From CAVSNH01 sp963729275 (lineage in GTDB: Bacteria; Actinomycetota; Acidimicrobiia; Acidimicrobiales; RAAP-2), in the NCBI GenBank assembly GCA_963729275.1, contig CAVSNH010000003.1:310001-374000 (forward strand): a DNA stretch of 64,000 bases, read 5' to 3'. Within the stretch, counting starts at the first letter, position 1, and every line of letters begins with the position of its first letter. The notes below the pieces were generated by a model. The model made no database searches and was not told the origin of the DNA. It worked only from the letters and a program-made list of their open reading frames with translations. The translations under genes and the position numbers were made by a program. Positions 25,020 through 33,308 of this stretch are shown here, piece after piece.

Positions 25020-26213
25020 CTACCCCGCGCCGCCCGATGCGCCGAAAACGAGCGGTAGCTCATCGAGCTGCCGGAGCCCGAACGTGTAATTGAGCTTGGT
25101 ACCGGGCTTGATCGAGTAATCGGGGATCCGCCGGTGCCACTCGCGAAGGGCGATGCGCAGCTCGGTTCGAGCCAGGTGCGAACCGAGGCATCGGTGGACC
25201 CCGCCCCCGAAGGCCAGGTGCTTGTTGGGGTTGCGGGTCAGGTCCACGCTGTAGGCGTCGGCGAGGCTTTCCTCGTCGGTGTTCGCCGAGCCGATGACCA
25301 CGGCGACGTTCTCGCCTTTGTGGAACGGGCACCCCTCGACCTCGGTGTCGTGGACGGTCACCCGGGGCACGATGGTGACCGGCGTCTCCCAGCGCAGGAG
25401 CTCCTCGACGGCCGAGGGGATGATGGAGGGATCGTCCACGATGCGCTGACGTTGCGCCGGGTTCTGCGCGAGGTAGGCGAACATGCACTCGAGGCTGTCC
25501 GTCACCGTGTCGAGCCCGGCGATGAGGAAGAGGAAGCAGATCCCGACCATCTCGTCCTCGGTCAACCGCTCCCCGTCAACCTCGGCCGTGATGAACATCG
25601 ACAACAAATCGTCTTGGGGCTTCGATCGGCGCTCCTCGATGGCCCCACGGAAATAGGACTCGACCCGCTGAGCGGCCGTTCCCTGGGTGTCCTTGATGCC
25701 GTCCAGGTCTGCACCCGCCGGGCGCAGGATGCCATCCTTCATGTCGAGGAACATGTCGAGCTCGGACAGGGGCAGGCCGACCAGTAGGAGGAAGACGGAC
25801 GACGGCAGAGGAATGGCGAACTCGGCGCCGAACTCGCACTCGCCCCGGTCGATGAACGTGTCGATCCGCTCGTTGACCATCTTGGTGATGTCCGGCTCTC
25901 GGGCGTTCATCTGTCGGGGGGCGAAGATCGGGTCGAGCAGTCGGCGGTACTTGCGGTGGATGGGTGGGTCCACCTGGAGAGGGATGAGCGGGACCGACTG
26001 CCCGAGATCGACCGCCTCCATCCCGGAGGAGAACTCGTCGGGGTGCTGGAGCACGTACTCGCAGGTCGAGCGGCGCACGACCTGAGGTCCCCAGGTGCCG
26101 GCGATGACCGAGCCAACCGCCCGCATCTTGCGGTACTGGGTCTGAGGATCGGCGGCTATGTCGGGGTTGGAGAACACATCCAGATCCACGTCGGACTGCT
26201 CGGCCTGTGTCAT
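25020..26213 (-). CDS. Cytochrome P450
   Basis: A 397-residue soluble P450. The heme loop is LAFGGGVHRCLGSHLA (Cys342), the I-helix oxygen motif AGLDTVTDS (232-240), and the ExxR motif EELLR (270-274). It hydroxylates an unactivated carbon, needing a ferredoxin and reductase; the [3Fe-4S] ferredoxins at 1234 and 19759 are candidates. Position directly before two FadE genes mimics cyp125 - fadE28 - fadE29, which supports terminal or side-chain oxidation of a sterol-like compound, as inference only. Confidence 0.95.
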   Translation of the reverse strand: MTQAEQSDVDLDVFSNPDIAADPQTQYRKMRAVGSVIAGTWGPQVVRRSTCEYVLQHPDEFSSGMEAVDLGQSVPLIPLQVDPPIHRKYRRLLDPIFAPRQMNAREPDITKMVNERIDTFIDRGECEFGAEFAIPLPSSVFLLLVGLPLSELDMFLDMKDGILRPAGADLDGIKDTQGTAAQRVESYFRGAIEERRSKPQDDLLSMFITAEVDGERLTEDEMVGICFLFLIAGLDTVTDSLECMFAYLAQNPAQRQRIVDDPSIIPSAVEELLRWETPVTIVPRVTVHDTEVEGCPFHKGENVAVVIGSANTDEESLADAYSVDLTRNPNKHLAFGGGVHRCLGSHLARTELRIALREWHRRIPDYSIKPGTKLNYTFGLRQLDELPLVFGASGGAG

Positions 26214-26315
26214 GGCGTGCCTCCTGGGCGATCCCTCACCGGCGCGCGGCGCCCGATGCGCCGGCCCACTGACCCGAGAACCGGCTTTTCAGTGCACACT
26301 GTACCGCTGGTATCT

Positions 26316-27389
26316 CTACGGGGCACCCCGACGGCCGTCTCCGCTGGCGATCTCGTCCACCAGGCCCCATCGGAGCGCCACCGGCGCGTCCAACCAGTAA
26401 CCGGTGAGGGCGAGCCACGCCGTCCGGTGCCGTCCGATGCGTCGGGGCAACGACGCCGTGCCCCCGGCGCCGGGCACGAGCCCCATGGCCACCTCGGGAA
26501 GGCGGATGCGGGAGTCGGGAGCGGCCACCACGTGGCCGGCCGCGGCCGCCACTTCGATGCCGGCACCGACACAGGCGCCGTGTACGTGGGCGGTGGTGCG
26601 CGCCGCCATCGGTGCCACGGCGGCAGCCACGCTCCGAGCCATGCGCACGAGGTGGGCCCGAACCGGGTCGGGCGCCGTCCCGAACTCGTCGAGGTCGCCT
26701 CCGCTGCAAAAGCTCGGCCCCCGTCCTCTCAGGTGGACCCAGTCGATCGTGTCGTCGGCGGCGGCCACGGCCAGGGCCTCGCACAACGCGTCCCGTAGGG
26801 CCGCGTTCAGCGCGTTATGGACGTGCGGCCGGTCGAGCACGACCTCCAGGTCGTCGTCGACCCGCCGGAGTTCGAGCACTCGATCCTCCCGCGCCCGCAC
26901 CGGAGGGGCCGGCCGGCCGGCCAACCACCGTGCGAACTCGGGGCCGGCCTGGAGGGCCGAGTAGGCCAGCGACTCGATGACCAGGGCGTCGCCGAAGGAA
27001 GCACCCGCACTGGTTCGGAGTAGCTGGACAAGGAAGACAGCGGCCAGGGGCGACGCCGAGACGGCCCGGCGGAGATCGGCCAAGGAGTCGCCCAGATCGG
27101 CCACCCTCACCCAGGGCGCGGCAACTTCCGATTCCGTCTCGAGCAGGAGGACGTCGAAACCGGCGAAGGGCCCGTCGTGGAGGTCCGAGCGACTCACTCC
27201 CACGGTGACGAAGGGCGCGGCCCCCGCATGGCGCAGGTCGAAGTCGATGTCGATGCCGCCGGCGGACGAGTCGAGGTCGACGACAACCATCGGGTCTTCA
27301 CCCCTCGGACCGCGCTGCCCCGCCGCCTCGGCGCCGCCGGTCAGTAGGTCGCCGTAGGCCGCGAGGTCGATGGCGTCATCGACCGACAC
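26316..27389 (-). CDS. Enoyl-CoA hydratase/isomerase with N-terminal half-crotonase extension
   Basis: About 357 residues from GTG 27389 (VSVDDAIDLAAYG); ATG 27506 would add a proline-rich leader. The C-terminal 230 residues are a full crotonase with both glutamates: VHGACVGAGIEVAAAAG and IRLPEVAMGLVPGAGGTASL. The first ~125 residues resemble a degenerate crotonase half (AVFLVQLLR... VIESLAYSALQAGPEFARWL). GGDLDEFG is the substrate loop. It lies 102 bp upstream of the P450 and likely supplies the hydration step of the same pathway. Confidence 0.87.
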   Translation of the reverse strand: MSVDDAIDLAAYGDLLTGGAEAAGQRGPRGEDPMVVVDLDSSAGGIDIDFDLRHAGAAPFVTVGVSRSDLHDGPFAGFDVLLLETESEVAAPWVRVADLGDSLADLRRAVSASPLAAVFLVQLLRTSAGASFGDALVIESLAYSALQAGPEFARWLAGRPAPPVRAREDRVLELRRVDDDLEVVLDRPHVHNALNAALRDALCEALAVAAADDTIDWVHLRGRGPSFCSGGDLDEFGTAPDPVRAHLVRMARSVAAAVAPMAARTTAHVHGACVGAGIEVAAAAGHVVAAPDSRIRLPEVAMGLVPGAGGTASLPRRIGRHRTAWLALTGYWLDAPVALRWGLVDEIASGDGRRGAP

Positions 27390-27845
27390 TGGCGGCGAGC
27401 GTAATCCCGCTGGTGCCGCCCACGGCGCCGGGATGGCGGCTGTCGGATCTGCTCGACCCTGCCCCATTCGCTGAGCGGGTGAGTCGTTCCGGCGGCTCAT
27501 TGCCATTGCCCGACTTGGCTGAGGGCCCGTCCCTCGGAGCCTCCATCCGGCCCCCGTCGAGGCCTCTGTGCTGGCCTCTGTGCTGGCCTCTGGGACTCAT
27601 CCGGGTCTCTTGAATTTTCGGAAAGACCGAATTCGTCAGGACATGCTGACAAAATCGCCGTTTCCAAAAAAAGATTCAGGAAGGCGAACTTCCCGATCAA
27701 CGCCCTCGTGCCGGTGTGCGGGCCAGGCCACACAGGTCGCAGGCCACAGGACCACGCCACCCACAGGTTGGTCGTGCATAATGACCGTCCATGACGTCGC
27801 CCCTGGTTGTCGTCAGCGCGCACCCATGACGCACCGGCAGCGCGG
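27390..27845. other. Intergenic region between divergent genes, holds short repeat and AT-richer core
   Basis: No credible coding sequence. It holds a 12-bp repeat at 27562-27594 and a relatively AT-rich patch (about 27600-27690, with an A7 run). CATAAT at 27777-27782 is a possible -10 for the FGGY kinase, without a convincing -35. The region should contain both divergent promoters. Confidence 0.5.
27562..27594. repeat. 12-bp tandem repeat, GGCCTCTGTGCT x 2.7
   Basis: Two perfect units and a partial third (GGCCTCTGG) in the divergent intergenic region. Confidence 0.75.
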
Positions 27846-29261
27846 GTGAGCGTGGATCCGGGCTCCGACGAGCTGACCGTCGGCATCGACATCGGCACCA
27901 CATCCGTCAAGGCGCTGGCCATCTCGTCGGACGGTGGCGTCGTGGCCCGGGCCCGAGTCCCTCACCACATCTTCCACCAGTCGGCCGACCATCTCGAGCA
28001 CGACGCCCGGGCGGCGTGGCGACGGGGTCCGCGCCGGGCCTTGGCCCAGGTGCAGGCCGAGCTCGACGACAAGGGGGCCGGCCCGGTGGCCGGCATTTGC
28101 GTGGCCGGCATGGTCCCGTCCATGACCGCCGTCGACCGCAAAGGAGTACCGCAGACGCCGGGCCTCCTCTACGGAGATCTGCGCGGCCGCGGCCCCGGTA
28201 TCGGCCTCCCCGACGACACCTCGGAGTCCGAGATGCCCGATGCCGTTGGCTTCCTCCGCTGGACGGCGACCGAGATGCCCGGCGCCCACGGCTACTGGCC
28301 GGCCCAGGCCGTGGCCACCTACGGCCTGTCCGGTCATCCGGTCATGGACACGATGGTGGCCGTGACCTTGGTCGACCTCCATCAGGGTGGGCAGTGGAAC
28401 GAAGAGCTCCTCCACAAGATGGGCGTGCAAGTGGCCCAGATGCCGGACGTGGCCTTCACCGGCCACGCTGCCGGCACCATCAAGCTCCCCGCTGGCGGCG
28501 GCAGGCGCGTCGGCGAGGCGGTGGTGGCCGGCGGCAGCATCGACGCCATGTGCGACCAGATCGTGGCCGGGGCCGAGCAGGTCGGCGACGTCCTCGTCAT
28601 CTTCGGCGCCACCCTCATCGTCTGGGCCGTCATCCAGGACTGGGTCGAGGTGCCTGGCCTCTGGACGGTTCCCCACACCGTCCCCGAGCGCATGCTCATC
28701 GGTGGGCCCAGCAACGCCGGTGCCCTCTTCGTCGACTGGGCGCGCTCCTTGCTGCGCCCGGAGCGCCGCGACGACGCCGGGCCGGCCCGTCCCGGTGATC
28801 CGAACCGGGTGCCGGTGTGGCTGCCCTACCTTCGCGGCGAGCGGGTCCCGTACCACGACCCGTCGCTACGAGCCGGCCTCTACGACCTCGACATCTGCGA
28901 TACCCCGGAAGGGCTGTGCCGGGCCGCCTACGAGGCCAGCGGCTTCGTGGTGCGCAGCTTCTGCGACCGGGCCGGCATCACCCCTCGGCGAATCGTGGCC
29001 AGCGGCGGCGGCACCCGTTCGGAGCCATGGATGGCGGCGGTGGCCGACGCCAGCGGGCTGCCGATCGATTGCGTAGCCGTCCCGGAGGGTGCCGCCCTGG
29101 GTGCGGCTTACCTGGCCCGGATGGCCGCCGGCCTCGAGGCTGACCTCGACGGGTCACGCCGGTGGGCGGCTGCCGGTCGACGGGTGGAACCGGACCCGAG
29201 CTGGCAAGAGGCCTGTGACCGGCGCTACCAGCGTTTCATCGCCCTCGGCTCCGGCCACTGA
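27846..29261 (+). CDS. FGGY-family carbohydrate kinase (xylulokinase-like)
   Basis: A 471-residue ATP-dependent kinase. The N-terminal phosphate motif is VGIDIGTTSVKALAI; the C-domain has IVASGGGTRSEPWMAAVADA and VPEGAALGAAYLARMA, as in xylulokinase and glycerol kinase. It would phosphorylate a sugar or polyol; WLPYLRGERVPYHDP is xylulokinase-like. GTG 27846 is favoured; TTG 27807 is an in-frame alternative. It stands alone, convergent with the alcohol dehydrogenase gene, with no sugar transporter nearby. Confidence 0.88.
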   Translation: MSVDPGSDELTVGIDIGTTSVKALAISSDGGVVARARVPHHIFHQSADHLEHDARAAWRRGPRRALAQVQAELDDKGAGPVAGICVAGMVPSMTAVDRKGVPQTPGLLYGDLRGRGPGIGLPDDTSESEMPDAVGFLRWTATEMPGAHGYWPAQAVATYGLSGHPVMDTMVAVTLVDLHQGGQWNEELLHKMGVQVAQMPDVAFTGHAAGTIKLPAGGGRRVGEAVVAGGSIDAMCDQIVAGAEQVGDVLVIFGATLIVWAVIQDWVEVPGLWTVPHTVPERMLIGGPSNAGALFVDWARSLLRPERRDDAGPARPGDPNRVPVWLPYLRGERVPYHDPSLRAGLYDLDICDTPEGLCRAAYEASGFVVRSFCDRAGITPRRIVASGGGTRSEPWMAAVADASGLPIDCVAVPEGAALGAAYLARMAAGLEADLDGSRRWAAAGRRVEPDPSWQEACDRRYQRFIALGSGH

Positions 29262-29275
29262 CCCTGCTCAGGAGT

Positions 29276-30514
29276 TCAGGACACCGGTTCGAAGGCGACT
29301 TTCACCGCCCCGCTCTGCTGCTGGTCGGCGAGGACTCGCAGCGCGTCGTGCCACCGGTCGAGCGGGTAGCGATGCGTGAGCATGTCGGCGATGTCCACCC
29401 GTCCGTCGCGCACGAGGTCGAGGTAGTGGCGGATGGCGTGCTGGCGGACACCGTCGATCTCCTCGACGCCGAAGGCGTTGGAGCCGACGATGGACAGCTC
29501 CTTGAAGTAGACCGGCGTGTACTCCCACCGACCGGGGGTGTGCACGCCCGTCTGGACCAGCGTGCCCCGCTCAGCCAGGACGCGAACACCGACCTCGAGC
29601 GTCTCGGGGCGGGCCACGGTGTCGTAGACGACGTCGACACCCCCCGGCTGGGCCATGGGCAAGCCGGCGAAGGGCACATGGAGGACGCCACCTGACCACT
29701 CGGCGATGGCCTCGGTGAGCTCGAGGCGCGGCTCGTGGGGGAACACGCGAGCCGCGCCGAACGCCTCGGCCAGCGCGGCCTGCGCGGGGAAGCGGGCGAC
29801 CACGCCGACCTCGGTCTCCGGAAAGAGCGTCCGCAGCACGGCCACGGTGGTGACCCCGAGGGCACCGGCGCCATAGACGAGGGCCCGGCCACCGGGCGGC
29901 GGTGGGGACCGGAGCACGGCGTGCAACGAGACCGAGAAAGGGTCGGCCAGGACGGCAACCTCGTCGCTCACGTCGTCCGGGATGGGGATGAGCATGGAGT
30001 CGTGGGCGGCCATGAAGTCGGCCCATCCGCCCGGCGCGTCGGTGGCCACCCCTACGTGTACGCCCGGGCCGAGGGCGCCACTGGTGAAGCTGTGACAGAG
30101 GTTGAGGTCACCACGCTGGCAGGCCGGGCACGGCGGGTCGATGCCCCGCGGTCCGCAGGTCAGCCACGGGTTGAGCACCACCCGTTGGCCGACCTCGAGC
30201 CCGGTGGCCTCCGGGCCGAGGGCCACCACCTCGGCCACCACCTCGTGTCCGGGAATGTGCGGGATGGAGGAGAAGGCGGCCATGGGGTTGTCGATGTCGC
30301 CCGACTCGAACTCGCCCAGGACGAGCTTGGTCTCAGAGCCGCAGACGCCGGACAGCCGAGGCTTGGTCATGACCCAGTCCGGCCGCACCAGCCGGGCATC
30401 GTCCACCGAGTGAAGGCCGAAGGGGAGCAAGTCGAGCTTGCGGTCGAGATCGTCGACCGGCCCGTCATAGGTGTCGTCGGCCTCTCGGGGGACCCCGAAG
30501 ACGAGCGCCCTCAT
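29276..30514 (-). CDS. Zinc-dependent medium-chain alcohol dehydrogenase
   Basis: A 412-residue MDR enzyme. SGVCGSETK and IPGHEVVAE supply the catalytic zinc ligands; a spaced cysteine set (CGPRGIDPPCPACQRGDLNLC) resembles the structural zinc site with an insertion. ALVYGAGALGVTTVAVLR is the NAD(P) Rossmann motif. It oxidises an alcohol or reduces an aldehyde or ketone. It is longer than the usual 350 residues because of a ~40-residue N-terminal extension. It converges on the FGGY kinase and lies alone. Confidence 0.9.
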   Translation of the reverse strand: MRALVFGVPREADDTYDGPVDDLDRKLDLLPFGLHSVDDARLVRPDWVMTKPRLSGVCGSETKLVLGEFESGDIDNPMAAFSSIPHIPGHEVVAEVVALGPEATGLEVGQRVVLNPWLTCGPRGIDPPCPACQRGDLNLCHSFTSGALGPGVHVGVATDAPGGWADFMAAHDSMLIPIPDDVSDEVAVLADPFSVSLHAVLRSPPPPGGRALVYGAGALGVTTVAVLRTLFPETEVGVVARFPAQAALAEAFGAARVFPHEPRLELTEAIAEWSGGVLHVPFAGLPMAQPGGVDVVYDTVARPETLEVGVRVLAERGTLVQTGVHTPGRWEYTPVYFKELSIVGSNAFGVEEIDGVRQHAIRHYLDLVRDGRVDIADMLTHRYPLDRWHDALRVLADQQQSGAVKVAFEPVS

Positions 30515-30614
30515 CGGTCTGCCCTGGCGCTCAACGTCGTCATCGGCGGGAACCTACCGTCCCGCATCCGGCCCTGTCGAAGGCGTCCACCGCTACGACG
30601 CTATTCGGAGCAGG

Positions 30615-31547
30615 TCACTGGCCGGAAAGCGCGGCGACCACCGGTTCGACGTCGGGGAGCGCCTCACCACGCACCGTGTAATGGCTGAATCCCCATCGCT
30701 CCCGTCGCTCGATGAGTCGTTCGATGACTTCGTCCACGCTTCCAATCAGGAGGTACGGCGTCGCCAGGACGTCGTCGACGTTCACGCCGGGAAGTCGATC
30801 ACTGAGGGCCTCAGCGCTCTGGCGCGAGCGATCGGTGATCACCACCGACTGGACGAGAACCTGAAGCTCGAGTGCGCCCAGGCGGTCACCGGCGGCGGTC
30901 CTGACCGCGGCCACCTGGTCGTCGACGACGGTGGGCGCGAATCCCGATGGCTCGTGGCGATGGCCGTCGGCCAGGGTGCGACCGAGGCCCGTGAATCCGA
31001 CGGCGTCGGCGTGGCGCGCTCCGATTCCAAGCACGCGGGTGCCACCCCCGCCGACGAGCAGCGGCAGGTGTGACTGGAGGGGCGCGGGACCACAGCGCTC
31101 TCCATCGAGGTGGTAGTGCTGGCCGGAAAAGGTCACGGTGTCGCCATCAAGCAGCCGACGGAGAACCTGTACGGCTTCGGCCAACCGAGCGATCCTGTCG
31201 CCCGCCGGACCGAAGGCGATGCCGGCTCGCTCGTATTCGGGCCGGGCGTGCCCCGCCCCCAGGCCGAGCTCGACCCGTCCTTGGCTCAACACGTCCAGTG
31301 TGGCCGCATCCCGGGCGAGCAGGGCAGGGTGGTGAAAGTCGTTGTTGAGGACCATCACCCCGAGCCGTAGCGCCGTGGTCACCTCCGCGGCCGTGGCCAG
31401 CGCAAGCAACGGCGAGAACGATCCTCCGAGGTGGTCGGCCGTGACGAGAAGATCGAAACCGGCACCTTCGACTCGCCGGGCCAGCTCCACCCACTCGTGG
31501 CGCGACGCGGCCGTCACGGCCTGCAGACTGAAGCGAAAGCGATTCAA
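30615..31547 (-). CDS. LLM-class F420-dependent oxidoreductase
   Basis: A 310-residue luciferase-like TIM-barrel protein (FRFSLQAVTAASRHEWVELA) with RLGVMVLNNDFHHPALLARD, GRVELGLGAGHARPEYERAG and PLLVGGGGTRVLGIGARHAD, characteristic of the F420-using actinobacterial branch. The start is TTG 31547, the only in-frame start after a stop upstream. F420 dependence is by family; the substrate is unknown. Divergent from the DUF35 gene with about 50 bp between. Confidence 0.87.
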   Translation of the reverse strand: MNRFRFSLQAVTAASRHEWVELARRVEGAGFDLLVTADHLGGSFSPLLALATAAEVTTALRLGVMVLNNDFHHPALLARDAATLDVLSQGRVELGLGAGHARPEYERAGIAFGPAGDRIARLAEAVQVLRRLLDGDTVTFSGQHYHLDGERCGPAPLQSHLPLLVGGGGTRVLGIGARHADAVGFTGLGRTLADGHRHEPSGFAPTVVDDQVAAVRTAAGDRLGALELQVLVQSVVITDRSRQSAEALSDRLPGVNVDDVLATPYLLIGSVDEVIERLIERRERWGFSHYTVRGEALPDVEPVVAALSGQ

Positions 31548-31599
31548 TGCCGGTTCATTTTCTCACGCCCATCGTGCGAATCCTATTGAGAGGGTCGTG

Positions 31600-32058
31600 G
31601 TGGCTAGCATCCCCCCGATGCCAGCCAACGGTCCTGCGTTCCGCCTCCTGCCGCGCCTCGATGACACCAATCGGTTCTTCTGGACCAGTGGCGCCGACGG
31701 GAAACTCCGCTTCCTCCGGTGTGAGCAATGCCATCAGCTGTTCCATCCCCCCGCGCCCCGCTGTCCGTACTGTCTCTCCACCGACGTGGCCCCGCACGCA
31801 GTGAGCGGCCGGGCCACCGTCCACTCCTTCACCGTCAATCACCAGCAGTGGATACCGGGATCCGACCCGTATGTCATCGGGCTGGTAGCCATCGCCGAGC
31901 AACCGGACGTGCGCCTCATGACAAATCTGGTCGACTGCGAGCCGGACGACAGCTTGGTCGGCCGCGAGGTCGAGGTCGTCTTCGAACATCAGGACGACGT
32001 CTTCCTCCCCCTCTTCCGGCTCGTCGAGACGTCGGGCACGACCGGCGGACGCAGTTGA
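31600..32058 (+). CDS. DUF35 OB-fold protein with zinc ribbon (acyl-CoA-associated)
   Basis: A 152-residue protein with an N-terminal helix, a rubredoxin-like zinc ribbon (Cys41, Cys44, Cys55, Cys58: CEQCHQLF ... CPYC) and a C-terminal OB fold (GRATVHSFTVNHQQW, YVIGLVAI). GTG 31600 is chosen because GAGAGGG lies five bases upstream; ATG 31618 is the alternative. Its stop overlaps the TTG start of the thiolase-fold gene (TTGA, 32055-32058), and such pairs form complexes in which the DUF35 domain is needed for activity of Ltp2-like retro-aldolases. Confidence 0.9.
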   Translation: MASIPPMPANGPAFRLLPRLDDTNRFFWTSGADGKLRFLRCEQCHQLFHPPAPRCPYCLSTDVAPHAVSGRATVHSFTVNHQQWIPGSDPYVIGLVAIAEQPDVRLMTNLVDCEPDDSLVGREVEVVFEHQDDVFLPLFRLVETSGTTGGRS

Positions 32059-33269
32059 GCCCGGCCCCGGCCGAGCGGCAGGCCGCCATCACCGGCATCG
32101 GACAATCGGCCGTGGGCCGGCACCTGGGGCGGGGTGAGCTCGACCTCACCCTCGACGCCTGTCTGGCCGCCATCACCGATGCCGGGCTCACCCGCGAGGA
32201 CATCGACGGGCTGGCCACCTATCCGGGCGCCGGCATCGGGATGGGTGGCTTCGGTGGTCCCGGGACGCCCGACGTGCAGGACGCGTTGCGTCTCCGGCTC
32301 AACTGGCACGACGGGGGGTCAGAGGGCCCGGCCCAGATGCGGGCCGTCATCGCCGCCTGCTTCGCCGTCGCCGCCGGCGCCGCCCGCCACGTTCTCGTCT
32401 ACCGCACCGTGACCGAGTCCACTTCCCAGGGCTCGGGTGGCCGGCAGGGCATCGGCGGATCGGGCGGCGGCGGGAGCGGGAGTGGCCCGCGCTTCTCCGG
32501 GTTTCTGCAATGGTCGCTCCCCTTCGGGGCCGTTTCGGCCGCCAACTGGCTGGCGCTCGTGGCCCAGCGACGCGTCTACGAGTTCGGGCTCACCCGCCAG
32601 CAACTCGGCCAGATCGCCATCAACGCCCGCCGCAACGCCGGCCTCAATCCGAATGCGGTCTACCGCGACCCCATGACCATGGAGGACTACCTGGAGGCGC
32701 GCATGATCTCGACGCCGCTATGTCTGTTCGACTGCGATCCGCCCAGTGACGGCTCGACCGCCTTCGTGGTCTCTCACGCCGACTACGCCCCCGACGCGCC
32801 CCGGCCCGTCTGCCATGTGAACGCGGTGGGCACGGCCCTTTGGGGCCGGCCGAGCTGGGACCAGTTCGACGACATGACGACGATGGCCGCCCGGGACGCA
32901 GCGGCCAGCATGTGGACACGCACGGACCTGCGACCCTCCGACGTCGATGTCGCCCAGCTCTACGACGGCTTCAGCATCATCACCATGGTGTGGCTCGAAG
33001 CCCTCGGCTTCTGCGGGCGAGGCGAGAGCGGACCGTTCGTCGAGGGCGGCACCCGCATCGCCCTCGACGGGGAGCTACCCCTCAACACTGCGGGCGGCCA
33101 GCTCTCGTCCGGCCGGCTGCACGGCTTCGGCTTACTCCACGAAGCCTGCGTGCAGCTGCGGGGCGAAGGCGGCGACCGCCAGGTGCCCGGTGATCCCGAG
33201 GTGGCGGCCGTGGCCAACGGTGGCGGGCCGCTGGCCGGCACCATGCTCCTCACCCGCGGCGCCGGCTGA
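32055..33269 (+). CDS. Thiolase-fold protein, Ltp2-like (probable retro-aldolase subunit)
   Basis: A 404-residue thiolase-superfamily protein without the thiolase nucleophile: the position of the usual VENxCxSG reads NWHDGGSEG (about residues 83-91). It keeps a tyrosine in VAQLYDGFSIITM (Tyr303) and NTAGGQLSSGRLHGFG. Loss of Cys with a retained Tyr is the pattern of the mycobacterial aldolase Ltp2, which with a DUF35 partner splits a hydroxylated steroid side-chain CoA ester. The coupled DUF35 gene upstream strengthens this. TTG 32055 is the start. A serine/glycine-rich loop lies near residues 124-144. Confidence 0.87.
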   Translation: MSPAPAERQAAITGIGQSAVGRHLGRGELDLTLDACLAAITDAGLTREDIDGLATYPGAGIGMGGFGGPGTPDVQDALRLRLNWHDGGSEGPAQMRAVIAACFAVAAGAARHVLVYRTVTESTSQGSGGRQGIGGSGGGGSGSGPRFSGFLQWSLPFGAVSAANWLALVAQRRVYEFGLTRQQLGQIAINARRNAGLNPNAVYRDPMTMEDYLEARMISTPLCLFDCDPPSDGSTAFVVSHADYAPDAPRPVCHVNAVGTALWGRPSWDQFDDMTTMAARDAAASMWTRTDLRPSDVDVAQLYDGFSIITMVWLEALGFCGRGESGPFVEGGTRIALDGELPLNTAGGQLSSGRLHGFGLLHEACVQLRGEGGDRQVPGDPEVAAVANGGGPLAGTMLLTRGAG

Positions 33270-33308
33270 CTCGCCGGGCGAGCCGGGCGACCCTCCGCCC
33301 CTCGGGGA

